This document shows positions 48,700-59,808 of a DNA stretch of 64,000 bases, in pieces. Below the pieces are notes generated by a model. It saw only the letters and a program-made list of their open reading frames with translations. It had not been told where the DNA came from and made no database searches. Source of the stretch: Phycisphaerales bacterium (lineage in GTDB: Bacteria > Planctomycetota > Phycisphaerae > Phycisphaerales > UBA5793); NCBI GenBank assembly GCA_020852515.1, contig JADZAS010000005.1, positions 62,001-126,000 on the forward strand, written 5' to 3'. Numbering within the stretch: position 1 is the stretch's first letter; each line of letters starts with the position of its first letter. Made by a program: the position numbers and the translations under genes.

Positions 48700-50298
48700 C
48701 TACGGCTTCGGTTCGGCCAACCAGATGCGCCGCAGCACCGGGCCCAGCGCATCATCCTCCTGCCGGGCCGCGAGGTCCGTCAGGCCCTTCTCGATCAGCT
48801 CGGGCCGATCGGTCAGGTGGCCCACGTACGCGAGCAGCAGGCCGGACTCGATCGCCGCGCCCGGCCGGGCGATCATCTGCTCCAACTCCGCCGCGATCGC
48901 ATCCAGGCGCTCGGGCGGGGGCAGCAGGTTGCTCTCATAGCGCGAGTTGATCAGTTCCGGGTGCGCCTCGAAGAGCCGGCGCAAACCCAGCGCCGCCGAG
49001 CGGTACTTGCCCGAGCCGAGTTGCGCATGCGCGCGGCCCGCCAGGGCCAGCGGATGCTGCGGCGTGTAGTACAGCGCAATGTCGAACCAACTCTCGGCGT
49101 CGAAGAAGCGGCCTTCGCTCAGCGCCGTCTCCCCCAACCGCACGCGCTCAGCGAACTGGCTCGTGTTATCGCCCGCGAGCGTCTTGATCGGCGGCAGCGG
49201 CTGGGTCAATTGATTCAGCCGCGTCTCATCGAGCGATTCGAGCGGGCTTGCCGGCGGCTGGATTGGCGCCTCGACGCCGCCTGGAGCGCTGATGCCCAAC
49301 ACATCGCGCGAGAAGTCGCGCATGCCCGAGATGTTCTCGGCGCTGTAAGCCTGTCCCGGCTCGGGGAGTTGCCCGCGCGGCGCGGTGAGGCGCGCGACGT
49401 AGTCAGCGTACGCATCCTGCCCGGCCAGGAGCGGCTCGGCGGCGCTGGGCGAGGCGGCGGACTGGGCGGCGATGCGGTTCGTCCAGCCCTCGGCAAAAGC
49501 TACGCCGTCGAACGTGCGGTCGATGCCGCGGGCCAGAGCATTGTGCGTCACGCCCGGAGTGGTGGCCGTGCGTTCATTGTCAGGCGCCGGCCACGGCGTC
49601 GAAGGCCGCAGCGCCCCGCTGGCCGACGCGGCAAGCAGCGACGTGCGATTGAGCAGCGGATCGACGGAATTGATCGCCGCGAGCGTCAGCGGGCTGAGTT
49701 GGCGCTCCACCGCCGAACCGGTCGTCGCGTCGAGCGATTCGGTCGCGGCGCTGCGGTTCGGGCGGAACTGCTGCACCGAAGCGCTCGCTTCAAAATCAGG
49801 CAGCCCCGTGCCGTAGCGGGCCCGCGCGATCTGCTGCAGGCTCGCGCCGCTCATCGGCGTGAGCACCGTCGCCCCGGCCGCATACGGTGAGTCGCCGCGC
49901 TGCCTGAGATCAGGAATCTGGTACGAGCCGAGCATGCCCGGCTGGTGAGGCGCGCCGCGCCGCGGCGCAATGTTTGAATAGAACGAATCGCGTTCGAAGT
50001 CGTAGAGACGCCCCCCGGCGGTGCTCCCGCGAAACGCGAACGGGCTCGTGTAGCCCACGTCGCCGCGGAAACTTTTGCCCCCAGGGGCCGTGCCCGTCAC
50101 GATCGCCTCGTTGATGCGATTGAGCAGGAAGCCCTGCTTGGGCTGGTTGTAGCGGCCGCGCGTGCTCAGATTGGCGTCCAGCGCGCGGCCGTCGCCAAGT
50201 GCATTCTGTGCAGCAGCGATCGGCGCCAGGCACAGCATGGCGCCCGCCGCGGCTGCGCTGAGCATCCGTTGCAACGTTCGGGTCATTTCGACTGGCAT
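48700..50298 (-). CDS. Secreted TPR-containing hypothetical protein
   Basis: The 532-residue product has a signal peptide (MPVEMTRTLQRMLSAAAAGAMLCLAPIAAA). The mature start 'QNALGDGRALDANLSTRGRYNQ' is a segment I associate with planctomycete exported hypotheticals. A long low-complexity part follows, then C-terminal TPR-like helices ('RVRLGETALSEGRFFDAESWFDIALYYTPQHPLALAGRAHAQLGSGKYRSAALGLRRLF'; core 'GRFFDAESWFDIALYY'). A GGAGG Shine-Dalgarno fixes the ATG at 50298. It follows the sigma/anti-sigma pair on the same strand after 148 bp. Confidence 0.75.
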   Translation of the reverse strand: MPVEMTRTLQRMLSAAAAGAMLCLAPIAAAQNALGDGRALDANLSTRGRYNQPKQGFLLNRINEAIVTGTAPGGKSFRGDVGYTSPFAFRGSTAGGRLYDFERDSFYSNIAPRRGAPHQPGMLGSYQIPDLRQRGDSPYAAGATVLTPMSGASLQQIARARYGTGLPDFEASASVQQFRPNRSAATESLDATTGSAVERQLSPLTLAAINSVDPLLNRTSLLAASASGALRPSTPWPAPDNERTATTPGVTHNALARGIDRTFDGVAFAEGWTNRIAAQSAASPSAAEPLLAGQDAYADYVARLTAPRGQLPEPGQAYSAENISGMRDFSRDVLGISAPGGVEAPIQPPASPLESLDETRLNQLTQPLPPIKTLAGDNTSQFAERVRLGETALSEGRFFDAESWFDIALYYTPQHPLALAGRAHAQLGSGKYRSAALGLRRLFEAHPELINSRYESNLLPPPERLDAIAAELEQMIARPGAAIESGLLLAYVGHLTDRPELIEKGLTDLAARQEDDALGPVLRRIWLAEPKP

Positions 50299-50446
50299 GC
50301 TTCACCTCCGCTGCCAGGGCAGAGACTGGCGTGATCGCTTGCGTCAATCAATGATAGCGCCGCGCCGGCGCACCGGGCCTCGGCGGCGACCAGAGCGCAG
50401 CGAGAGCATCGCGGCGCCGGCCCGGTTCATCGGGAGAAATGGCTAC

Positions 50447-51352
50447 TCAGTGAATCTCTTCGGCGGGCACGTCGGGCATGCCGATGGCCACAGCCATCTG
50501 GCGCGCCTTATCGAGCGACGCGGGCACGAGACGATAAACAAAATCGCCGACGCGCCAGGCGTAGTACGCGCCCCGCGCATCGCGCGCCGCCTCGCGATTG
50601 GTCGGCGTCACGAGGTACGCACGGCCCTCGACGATCGCGGCTGAATGGGTGAGATCGGAGGGCATGGAGTGCTCGATCCACACGCTCAGCGTGCTCGGCC
50701 CGTTCGTGTATCGCAGGTGCACGGAATCGACCGTGCCACTGCCCACGCTGCAGTTGCCCGCCTCGGCGAACTCGAATCCGAAAGCGGTCAGGTCCGGCAG
50801 CGTGACGTTCCACTGCAGTTCATCGGCGAAATACTGCTGCAGTTGCTCGCGGCCGTGCAGCGTGAACTTCTGCCGGGCGTAGGTGGCGTCGCTCTCGCAG
50901 CGGCGATGTTCGTCAATGGGGAAGCCCAGCGACCCGTCGTCGGTGCTGATGTCGATCTGCGGCGCGCGGAACCAGTCGAACCAGTCCGCCCGCCCGCTCA
51001 GGCCGATGACCACCGCCGCTCCGACGAGCAGCACGAAGCCCGCCGCCAGCCCCGAAGGGGCCAACAGCCGCCGCGGCGCCCCCCGACGCATCCCAGGCGC
51101 CGCTGCCGCCGTGCCCGCCAATCGAAGGGCCGGCTGCGCCACCTGCGCCTGAACCGCGGCGCGCACATCCTGCGGCGCCGAGACATCGCCCATCACGCGC
51201 CCGACAGCGCCGCGCAGGCGCCGCTCAAACGCGATGAACTCCTGGTCCTGTGGGCGCGCTGCAAGATGCGATTCGAGCGCCTGAACTTCCTCGGAAGTCA
51301 GTTCGTCGTCAGCGGCCCGGCGGAGGAGGTTGGTCGTCTCGGAGAGGTTCAT
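50447..51352 (-). CDS. Probable membrane anti-sigma factor
   Basis: The 301-residue protein has an N-terminal cytoplasmic helical head ('MNLSETTNLLRRAADDELTSEEVQALESHLAARP', core 'LTSEEVQALESHL'), typical of anti-sigma domains, though the zinc-binding HxxxCxxC is not visible. A single helix follows near residues 100-120 ('SGLAAGFVLLVGAAVVIGLSG'). A C-terminal periplasmic domain then contains 'RCESDATYARQKF' and 'WIEHSMPSDLTHSAAIVEGRAYLVTP'. It is 76 bp downstream of the ECF sigma gene, the standard order for sigma/anti-sigma operons. Confidence 0.82.
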   Translation of the reverse strand: MNLSETTNLLRRAADDELTSEEVQALESHLAARPQDQEFIAFERRLRGAVGRVMGDVSAPQDVRAAVQAQVAQPALRLAGTAAAAPGMRRGAPRRLLAPSGLAAGFVLLVGAAVVIGLSGRADWFDWFRAPQIDISTDDGSLGFPIDEHRRCESDATYARQKFTLHGREQLQQYFADELQWNVTLPDLTAFGFEFAEAGNCSVGSGTVDSVHLRYTNGPSTLSVWIEHSMPSDLTHSAAIVEGRAYLVTPTNREAARDARGAYYAWRVGDFVYRLVPASLDKARQMAVAIGMPDVPAEEIH

Positions 51353-51428
51353 GGGGACACCTGTCAGCGTGAGGTCTGGTGCATTAGCCCGGCTCTCTGC
51401 CGGATGTTCGCCTCACGCGGTGCTGGCA

Positions 51429-52061
51429 TTACTGGGCTTCGGCCCCGTCATCTTCTACGCGAATGCCAACTTCGGCTGCCAGCGGACCGAGTTGCTGGAC
51501 CAGTGCGGCACGAGCCCGGAACAGACGGCTCATCACGGTGCCGATTGGAACATCCACGATTAACGCGATCTCCCTGTACTTCATTCCCTCGACCCCCCAC
51601 AATAGGAGAACTTCCCGGTACTCCGGGTTAAGGGAATTGATGGCCGATTTGAGGCGGTCATCCACGTGTTCCCAGTCCATCGAGGCCAGATCCCAGGCCG
51701 GCTTCGACTCGTCCGGACCCGGGCTGGCGCTGGCGTGCTGGTGGATATTCTCGGACGCCGCCGGCCCCCGCTGCTCCCTAACCACCCGGCTGTAAAACAC
51801 GTTACGGAGAATTTTGAACAGCCACGGCCGGATGCCCCCGCCCTTGGGCTCGAAACGCTCCGACGCCCGCAGAGCCTTGAGAAAAGTTTCCTGAACCAGG
51901 TCGGCAGCGTCCTCCGGCCGCCGGGAAAGCTGCATCGCCATGCGATAGACCGCATCGAGATGTTCCAGCGCCTGCGCTTCGAATTCGCGCCGATCCAATC
52001 GCTCTGCCCTTTCGTCAGCCCCGTGCGCGGCGACCGCCCGCGCACCCCGGTCCGATGACAT
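51429..52061 (-). CDS. ECF-family RNA polymerase sigma factor
   Basis: The 210-residue protein has region 2 'EFEAQALEHLDAVYRMAMQLSRRPEDAADLVQETFLKALRA' (core 'DAADLVQETFLKAL') and region 4 'SLNPEYREVLLLWGVEGMKYREIALIVDVPIGTVMSRLFRARAALVQQL' (core 'YREVLLLWGVEGMKYREI'), with a helix-turn-helix in IALIVDVPIGTVMSR. It directs transcription of its own operon and of envelope genes, with the next gene as likely regulator. Divergent from metG, with a short gap. Target promoters cannot be told from sequence alone. Confidence 0.93.
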   Translation of the reverse strand: MSSDRGARAVAAHGADERAERLDRREFEAQALEHLDAVYRMAMQLSRRPEDAADLVQETFLKALRASERFEPKGGGIRPWLFKILRNVFYSRVVREQRGPAASENIHQHASASPGPDESKPAWDLASMDWEHVDDRLKSAINSLNPEYREVLLLWGVEGMKYREIALIVDVPIGTVMSRLFRARAALVQQLGPLAAEVGIRVEDDGAEAQ

Positions 52062-52102
52062 CCTATCGCTACAATGGCCCTCACTCGCCCCACGGAACGA
52101 TC

Positions 52103-53692
<1,590 letters not shown>

Positions 53693-53705
53693 CGGGGGTT
53701 CACCG

Positions 53706-54047
53706 ATGCCCAAGCCGAGGTTCGGCAGTAAGTCGCTTCTGATGATGACTGCCGCCCACGTTGGCATGCAGACGGTGTCCACGGTGTTCCTGGCCTTTGC
53801 CATCCTGTTGTTGAATTGGCGGGAGAATCCAATGCGCGGCATGTGGGCGCTGTCCCTGCTGCCTTGCGCCGCGTACCCAGTGTGTTTCATCGGGTATTTC
53901 GCGATGTATTGCTTCTTTTACGAGTGGTGGAGCACCCCGCGTTGGCGATCGCTCGACTGGTGGCTGGCGGCGATTGGGTGTGTCGAGGTACTGGTCGGGA
54001 TCTGGCTCTGCGTGCGATACCAGCTCGCAGCCTGGGCCAGCGTGTAG
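53706..54047 (+). CDS. Small three-helix membrane protein, hypothetical
   Basis: The 113-residue product has three predicted helices ('LLMMTAAHVGMQTVSTVFLAFAILLL', 'WALSLLPCAAYPVCFIGYFAMYCFFY', 'WWLAAIGCVEVLVGIWLCV'). It starts 13 bp after metG with a GGGGG-type ribosome site. It has no motif or recognised family. It may be translationally linked with metG. Confidence 0.65.
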   Translation: MPKPRFGSKSLLMMTAAHVGMQTVSTVFLAFAILLLNWRENPMRGMWALSLLPCAAYPVCFIGYFAMYCFFYEWWSTPRWRSLDWWLAAIGCVEVLVGIWLCVRYQLAAWASV

Positions 54048-54119
54048 TCGACGCGCCATGGCACCACTGGGTTGAACTCCCGTGCTTTGTGCCCGCAGGC
54101 TGGCTGATATGATCCGGCC

Positions 54120-55778
54120 ATGAAGATCGGCCTGGCGCAGATCAACCCGACCGTCGGCGACATCGAGGGCAATGCGCGGCTCATCACCGCCGCCATCGAC
54201 TCCGCCCGCCGCGCCGGCGCCGAGATCGTCGCCGTGCCCGAACTGGCCATCCTCGGCTATCCGCCCAAGGACCTGCTGCTCAAGCGCGGCCTGGTCGCCC
54301 GATGCGAACAAGCCGTGCGCGACATCGCCGCCGACTGCACCGACATCGCCGCCATCATCGGCTCGCCGCGGTCTCATACGAGCCCGACGGGCCGGGGCCT
54401 GCACAACAGCGCTGCGCTGTGTCGCAGCGGGCGCATCGAACTCTGGTACGACAAGCGACTGCTGCCGACCTACGACGTCTTCGACGAGTCGCGCTACTTC
54501 GACCCCGGCCGGCAGGCGGGCGTGTTCGAGCATCGCGGCCGGCTCATCGGCCTGGCCGTGTGCGAGGATTTCTGGAACGACGAAACCATCTTCCAGCGCC
54601 GCCTCTACGCCGAGGACACCGTCTCCGACCTGCTGGGCTGCGGCGTCGAACTGGTCATCAACATCTCGGCTTCGCCGTTCGTCGTCGGCAAGCCCGAGTT
54701 TCGCAGGCAACTCTTCGGCCGCATCGCCTCGCGCCTCCACGGCCCGGTCGCGCTGGTGAACCAGGTGGGCGGCAACGACGATCTCGTCTTTGACGGCTAC
54801 TCGATGGTGCTCGGTTCCGACGGCGGACTCATCGCCGCCGCGCGCGGCTTTGCCGAAGATCTGCTGCTCGTCGATCTCCCCACCGATCAGCGCCGCGATT
54901 TTGAGTCCGACGACCTCGCCGACCTCTTTGATGCGCTCGTGCTGGGCGTGCGCGACTACATGCGCAAGTGCGGCTTTGCCGGCAGCATCGTGGCGCTCAG
55001 CGGCGGGATCGATTCGGCCATCGTGGCGGCCATCGCGCGCGCGGCGCTCGGCCCCGACGCCGTGCGCGGCGTGGGCATGCCCAGCCGATTCTCCTCGCCT
55101 GGGTCGATCGACGATGCACGCGACCTGGCGGATCGCCTGGGCATCCGCTTTGACCTGCTGCCCATCGAGCCGGTTCACGAGTCGATGCTGCAACTCGTCA
55201 AGCCCCTCTTTGACGAAACCGGCCAGCCGCCCGGCGTCGCCGAGGAAAACATCCAGGCCCGCATCCGCGGCAACGTCGTCATGAGTTTGTCCAACAAGAC
55301 CGGCGCCCTGCTGCTCACCACCGGCAACAAGAGCGAACTGGCGGTGGGCTACTGCACGCTCTATGGCGACATGGCCGGCGGCCTGGCCGTCATCTCCGAT
55401 GTGCCGAAGACCACCGTCTACAAACTCGCGCGGTGGATGAACGAACATCCGCAGCGCTGCGGCCTCACGGAGCCGCCCATCCCCGAGAGCACCATCACCA
55501 AGGCGCCCAGCGCCGAACTGCGTCCCGACCAGACCGACCAGGACACGCTGCCGCCATACGACGTTCTCGACGAGATCATCCTGCGCTACGTCGAGCGCTG
55601 CGATGATGTCGACCGGATCATCGAAGAGACGAAGATCGATGCCGATCTCGTTCGAAACGTCTGCCGCATGATCGATCGCAACGAATACAAGCGGCGGCAG
55701 ATGCCGGTGGGATTGAAAGTGACCGGGCGCGCATTCGGCAGTGGTTGGCGCATGCCGATCGCGGCGCGCGGCGTATGA
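54120..55778 (+). CDS. nadE: Glutamine-dependent NAD+ synthetase
   Basis: The 552-residue enzyme makes NAD+ from deamido-NAD, ATP and glutamine. The N-terminal nitrilase-type amidase has the Glu-Lys-Cys triad (Glu41 in 'VPELAILGYPPKDLL', Lys112 in 'WYDKRLLP', Cys148 in 'LAVCEDFW'). The C-terminal synthetase has the PP-loop 'LSGGIDSA' (293-300), 'MPSRFSSPGSIDDA', 'GNKSELAVGYCTLYGDM' and 'KAPSAELRPDQTDQD'. Its end overlaps the next gene by 4 bp (ATGA). Confidence 0.97.
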   Translation: MKIGLAQINPTVGDIEGNARLITAAIDSARRAGAEIVAVPELAILGYPPKDLLLKRGLVARCEQAVRDIAADCTDIAAIIGSPRSHTSPTGRGLHNSAALCRSGRIELWYDKRLLPTYDVFDESRYFDPGRQAGVFEHRGRLIGLAVCEDFWNDETIFQRRLYAEDTVSDLLGCGVELVINISASPFVVGKPEFRRQLFGRIASRLHGPVALVNQVGGNDDLVFDGYSMVLGSDGGLIAAARGFAEDLLLVDLPTDQRRDFESDDLADLFDALVLGVRDYMRKCGFAGSIVALSGGIDSAIVAAIARAALGPDAVRGVGMPSRFSSPGSIDDARDLADRLGIRFDLLPIEPVHESMLQLVKPLFDETGQPPGVAEENIQARIRGNVVMSLSNKTGALLLTTGNKSELAVGYCTLYGDMAGGLAVISDVPKTTVYKLARWMNEHPQRCGLTEPPIPESTITKAPSAELRPDQTDQDTLPPYDVLDEIILRYVERCDDVDRIIEETKIDADLVRNVCRMIDRNEYKRRQMPVGLKVTGRAFGSGWRMPIAARGV

Positions 55779-56299
55779 CTCGAACAGCCGGAGTTGCCAT
55801 GCCCAGCCCAGGAATCATCTCTGCAAGTCTGACTCTGCTCGCGTGCCTCGCCGCAGGATGCCACCGCTCGGCCATCCGCGAGATCGAGCCTCACCCCTGG
55901 CTCGTGGAGTTGGATTGGCTTTGCGGCGACTGGACAACGCATGCACGGCCCGACGGCTCTCGCACGGAAGAGCACTGGATGCCGCCCTCGAGATGGCACA
56001 TCTTCGGCATCGGTCGAACGCTTCAGGACGGCAAAGAGGTCTTCGTCGAGTACCTGCGCATCAGCGCTGAAGGGTCGCAGGTGATCTACTACGCCGCACC
56101 GGGCGGCCGCCTGCCCGCCACGCCGTTCCGCGCCATCGAGCGCGGCCCGACGCGCGCGGTGTTCGAGAATCTCGAACACGACTATCCGCAGCGGATCATC
56201 TATGAACTTCAGCCCAGCGGGGACATCAGGGCTCGCATCGAAGGAGTCGTGGACGGGCAGCAGAAGAGCTCGGACTGGTATCTCAGCCCGGCGCACTGA
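55775..56299 (+). CDS. DUF6265-family lipoprotein
   Basis: Starting at the ATG of the ATGA overlap with nadE, the product is 174 residues; an ATG at 55799 with a GGAG is an alternative. It has a signal peptide with lipobox 'LAAGC' and the DUF6265 pattern: 'WLCGDWTTHARPDGSRTEEHWMPPSRWHIFGIGRTLQDG' (core 'EEHWMPPSRWHIFGIGRT'), 'YYAAPGGRLPATPFRAI' and 'VFENLEHDYPQRIIYEL'. Role is unknown. Overlap makes it coupled to nadE. Confidence 0.82.
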   Translation: MTRTAGVAMPSPGIISASLTLLACLAAGCHRSAIREIEPHPWLVELDWLCGDWTTHARPDGSRTEEHWMPPSRWHIFGIGRTLQDGKEVFVEYLRISAEGSQVIYYAAPGGRLPATPFRAIERGPTRAVFENLEHDYPQRIIYELQPSGDIRARIEGVVDGQQKSSDWYLSPAH

Positions 56300-56482
56300 C
56301 GGTTCAGGCCGGGCGTCGTGGTCCGGAGGTCGGCTCCCTGGCCTGAGTCTGATCGAAGGCTGCAACCGGCGGGCCACGCCGAAGCGCGATGCGGGCCCGG
56401 AACTCATCTGTCCGTCGCTTACGCGCTCGCGTGGCCTGCGCTCCCAGAGCCTCGCTTGACCCCGGCACCCGCGCCTCGGCAC

Positions 56483-57106
56483 TCATCTACTTGGCACGAA
56501 TCCTTCGCCGATGATGTACATCTCGGTGGACTCATTGCGCGAGGCCTTGGGCTTGAAGCCCTTGACCTTGTCGAAGCGCGCTTTGCACTCGTCCAGAAGC
56601 GCCGGGTACTCCGCGCCCTCGAACACCTTCACGACAAACGACCCGCCCGAGCGAAGCACGTCGGCCGCCAGCTCCAGCGCCCGCCGGGCCAGATGGATCG
56701 ACTGGTAGTGATCGCTGTGGTGGTGTCCGGTCGTGGAGGCCATCATGTCGGACATGACGAGATCGAAGTGCCGCTGGTTCGTCAGATTGAGGATCTCCGC
56801 CGCCGTGATCTTGAACACGTCGCCCTCGCGCGTCACCAGCGCTTCATCGCAGAACTTGAGCGGCCGGCGGACGGGTTTGAGATCGAATCCCAGCACGAGG
56901 CCCCCCTTGGCCGCCGGGCCGATGTGCTGGCACGCCACCTGCAGCCACGCCCCGGGCGCGCAGCCGAGGTCGAGCACGTACTCGCCGGGCTTGATGAGCC
57001 GTTTTTTTTCGAGGATTTCCTTGAGTTTGAACGCCGAGCGCGCGACGTAGCCCAGGCGTTTGGCTTCCCGAAAGTAGTGATCCTGCACTTCGCGCGTTGC
57101 CGCCAT
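56483..57106 (-). CDS. rlmE: 23S rRNA 2'-O-methyltransferase RlmE (FtsJ/RrmJ)
   Basis: The 207-residue protein methylates U2552 of 23S rRNA (E. coli numbering) in late 50S assembly. It has the K-D-K-E tetrad: Lys27 in 'ARSAFKLKEI', Asp120 in 'VMSDMMAS', Lys160 in 'FVVKVFEG' and Glu192 in 'SRNESTEMY'. SAM motif I is 'VLDLGCAPGAWLQVA'. The ATG at 57106 gives the standard length; an upstream frame is out of family. It is divergent from the 57250 hydrolase gene with 143 bp between. Confidence 0.95.
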   Translation of the reverse strand: MAATREVQDHYFREAKRLGYVARSAFKLKEILEKKRLIKPGEYVLDLGCAPGAWLQVACQHIGPAAKGGLVLGFDLKPVRRPLKFCDEALVTREGDVFKITAAEILNLTNQRHFDLVMSDMMASTTGHHHSDHYQSIHLARRALELAADVLRSGGSFVVKVFEGAEYPALLDECKARFDKVKGFKPKASRNESTEMYIIGEGFVPSR

Positions 57107-57249
57107 GGCCAAGTGTAGCCGCAGGCGGCGCCGGCCTGACGTGTCCGAAGCGCTCACCCTCCGGGACGCGTCGCATCGCCGGCCGACCGGTACCATGAAG
57201 CATCACCGCTGCGCCGCAACGGCGCCGCCGCTCTTCCAGGAGACAGCAC

Positions 57250-58728
57250 ATGACCCGCCGCGTCATCTCCCACCTGCTCGCACTGACGCTTGTCCTTGTT
57301 CTCGCCCCGCTGTCCCGGGCCGCGCTCGCGCCCGACGAGCACTGGAAGGGCGAGATCACGCTGCCCGGCGGTGTGCAACTCGCCCTTATCGTGCACTTCC
57401 ACCCCAGCGCCGACCAGCCCGGGCAGTGGACCGCCACCCTCGATATCCCCCAGCAGGGACTCAAGGATGCGCCGATGGCGGATGTCACCTACACCGACAC
57501 CGAGCTGGCGTTCACGCTCAAGATGGCCGGCGCTGTCTTCACCGCCAAAATCGACGAGACCGGCCAGAGCGCCGAAGGTCAACTCGCGCAGCACGGCATG
57601 ACCTTTCCCATGCACCTGCAGCGCCAGAGCGCTGAAGAGATCGCCCGGCAACTCGAGGCGGAAAAGCCCAACCGGCCGCAGACGCCGCAGCCGCCCTTCC
57701 CCTACGAAGTGCGCGAGGTCACCTATCGCAACCAGGTCGACGACATCACCATCGCCGGCACGCTCACCATCCCCGACGGCGAAGGTCCGTTCCCGGCGGT
57801 GGTCATGATCACCGGCTCGGGGCCGCAGGATCGCGATGAATCGCTCAAGCAGCACCAGCCGTTCTGGATCATCGCCGATTATCTCTCGCGACACGGCATC
57901 GCGGTGCTGCGCAGCGACGATCGCGGCGTGGGCGGCACGAGCGGCTCAGTCTCTGACTCCACCAGCGAAGGCTTCGCGCGCGATGCGCTCGCCGGCGTTG
58001 CATACCTCAAGACCGTCGATCGCATCAATCACGAGCACATCGGCGTGATGGGCCACAGCGAGGGCGGCATCGTCGGCCCCCTCGCCGCTTCGCAGTCCGA
58101 CGACGTCGCGTTCGTCGTCACGCTCGCGGGAACCGGCCTGCCCGGCAGCGACATCCTCCGCCTCCAGACGCGGCTGATCGCGGCGGCCAGCGGCATGTTG
58201 ACGGATAAACAACTCGATGAGATGGAAGAGACCCAGAAGGAGGCGCTCGCCTGCATCATGAGCGACGCTCCCAGACAGGAGAAAATCGACATGGTCGTCG
58301 CGCTGATGCGAGAGCAGGGCATGGCGGCGGACGACGCCACGCTCAACGCGCTCGCCGAGCAGCAACTCGCGCAGATGAATTCGGCGTGGTTCAAGTTCTT
58401 CTATACCTACGACCCGCGACCGGCATTGCGCAAGGTTACTTGCCCGGTGCTCGCGATCAACGGCTCGCTCGATCTCCAGGTGCCGCCGAAGGAAAATCTC
58501 GAAGAGATCCGCAAAGCCCTCACTGAAGCGGGCAACAAGGACTTCACCATCAAAGAACTCGAAGGACTCAACCACCTCTTCCAGCACGCCACCACCGGCT
58601 CGCCCGACGAGTACGGCAAGATCGAGGAGACCTTCGCGCCCGAAGCGCTCGAACTGATCGCCAACTGGATCAACACCCGCTTCGGCGGAACGCCCGATGC
58701 CGGGGCCGCGCCGGCGACGATTCAGTGA
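57250..58728 (+). CDS. Secreted alpha/beta-hydrolase (S9/dienelactone-like)
   Basis: The 492-residue product has a signal peptide (MTRRVISHLLALTLVLVLAPLSRAALA). Residues about 28-150 are a beta-rich domain often found before such hydrolases. The hydrolase domain (about 155-480) has 'PFPAVVMITGSGPQDRDES', 'GIAVLRSDDRGVGGTSGS', the nucleophile elbow 'GVMGHSEGGIVGP' and the acid and histidine in 'AINGSLDLQVPPKENL' and 'LEGLNHLFQHA'. It is likely an exported ester or peptide hydrolase; substrate is not known. Confidence 0.9.
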   Translation: MTRRVISHLLALTLVLVLAPLSRAALAPDEHWKGEITLPGGVQLALIVHFHPSADQPGQWTATLDIPQQGLKDAPMADVTYTDTELAFTLKMAGAVFTAKIDETGQSAEGQLAQHGMTFPMHLQRQSAEEIARQLEAEKPNRPQTPQPPFPYEVREVTYRNQVDDITIAGTLTIPDGEGPFPAVVMITGSGPQDRDESLKQHQPFWIIADYLSRHGIAVLRSDDRGVGGTSGSVSDSTSEGFARDALAGVAYLKTVDRINHEHIGVMGHSEGGIVGPLAASQSDDVAFVVTLAGTGLPGSDILRLQTRLIAAASGMLTDKQLDEMEETQKEALACIMSDAPRQEKIDMVVALMREQGMAADDATLNALAEQQLAQMNSAWFKFFYTYDPRPALRKVTCPVLAINGSLDLQVPPKENLEEIRKALTEAGNKDFTIKELEGLNHLFQHATTGSPDEYGKIEETFAPEALELIANWINTRFGGTPDAGAAPATIQ

Positions 58729-58773
58729 AATCTCGCTTGCAGGGGACTGTTTCGTCGCGACCGATGTTGCGAC

Positions 58774-59808
58774 TCAATAGACCGAATCCGGGAAGTAGTA
58801 GCCCTTGGCGTTCTCCGGCGTAATGAGTTCGACGTCGATCATCAGGTGGCGCGGCATGAACTGGCTCACCGCCTCGCGGTGGCCGTCGCGCAGGTTCGAC
58901 ACGGCCATGTGAATGCCGGTGGCGATCATCGACGGCGGGTAGGTGATGTCGGCCGGGAACATGGCGTTCCCGTCCATGACCATCTTGACGACTTCCTTCA
59001 TTCCGGCGCCGCCGAGCATCCACATTTCCTTCTCGCGGCCGGCTTCGCGGATCGCCTTGTAGGCGCCCATGGCGATGTCGTCGTCCTGAGCCCAAACGGC
59101 GTCGATCTGCTTGTGCTTGACGAGGAACGTCTGCATCACTTCGAGACCCTTCTGCCGGTTCCACATCGCCGGCTGCTGGCCGAGGATCTCGATGTCGGGA
59201 TACTGCTTGAAAACTTCCAGCGCTGCATTCACGCGGTCGCTGTTGACGGTGCAGGGGATGCCTTCGAGGATGACGATCCTGCCCTTGCCGCCGAGGCGAT
59301 CGACCATGTACTGCGCGCTCTTGCGGCCAAAGGCCTTGTTGTCGCCTTCGAGGAAGAGATCGGCGACCGGCTCGAGGAAGCCGCGATCGACGTTGACGAT
59401 GTAGATGCCCCGCTCATGGGCCCGCTTGGCGATGGGCGTGATGGGCGCGCTCTCGGTGGCGAGCACGACGAGGCCGTCGATGCCCTTGACCATCATGTTC
59501 TCGATGTCGCTGATCTGCTTCTGGGGCGTGGTCGCGGTGGCGAGGGTGAAATCGACCTCGGGGTAGAGTTCCTGGGCCTTCTTGGCCCACCACACGACCC
59601 CGGCCGTCCAGCCGTGGTCCGCGGCGGGGATGGAGATGCCGATGCGGAGTTTCGCAGAGCTGGGCTGCTCGATGGTGTTTTCTGGAGCGGAGGAACTCGG
59701 CGAGAGTGCCGTGGGATTCTCAGCGGCTCGCCATGCGGGCAGCGCGACGGCGGCGAGCGCGAAAGCGGCGATAGAGAGCGACAGATGACGGAACGTGATG
59801 CCGGACAT
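58774..59808 (-). CDS. Ribose-type sugar ABC transporter substrate-binding protein
   Basis: The 344-residue protein has a signal sequence and a periplasmic binding protein type I (Peripla_BP_4) fold: 'KLRIGISIPAADHGWTAGVVWWAKKAQELYPEVDF' (core 'DHGWTAGVVWWAKKA'), 'IENMMVKGIDGLVVLATESAPITPIAKRAHERGIYIVNVDRGF', 'GGKGRIVILEGIPCTVNSDRVN' and 'DAVWAQDDDIAMGAYKAIREAGR'. A GGAGGAG Shine-Dalgarno precedes the ATG at 59808. No permease or ATPase is adjacent, so it is an orphan within the window. Confidence 0.9.
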   Translation of the reverse strand: MSGITFRHLSLSIAAFALAAVALPAWRAAENPTALSPSSSAPENTIEQPSSAKLRIGISIPAADHGWTAGVVWWAKKAQELYPEVDFTLATATTPQKQISDIENMMVKGIDGLVVLATESAPITPIAKRAHERGIYIVNVDRGFLEPVADLFLEGDNKAFGRKSAQYMVDRLGGKGRIVILEGIPCTVNSDRVNAALEVFKQYPDIEILGQQPAMWNRQKGLEVMQTFLVKHKQIDAVWAQDDDIAMGAYKAIREAGREKEMWMLGGAGMKEVVKMVMDGNAMFPADITYPPSMIATGIHMAVSNLRDGHREAVSQFMPRHLMIDVELITPENAKGYYFPDSVY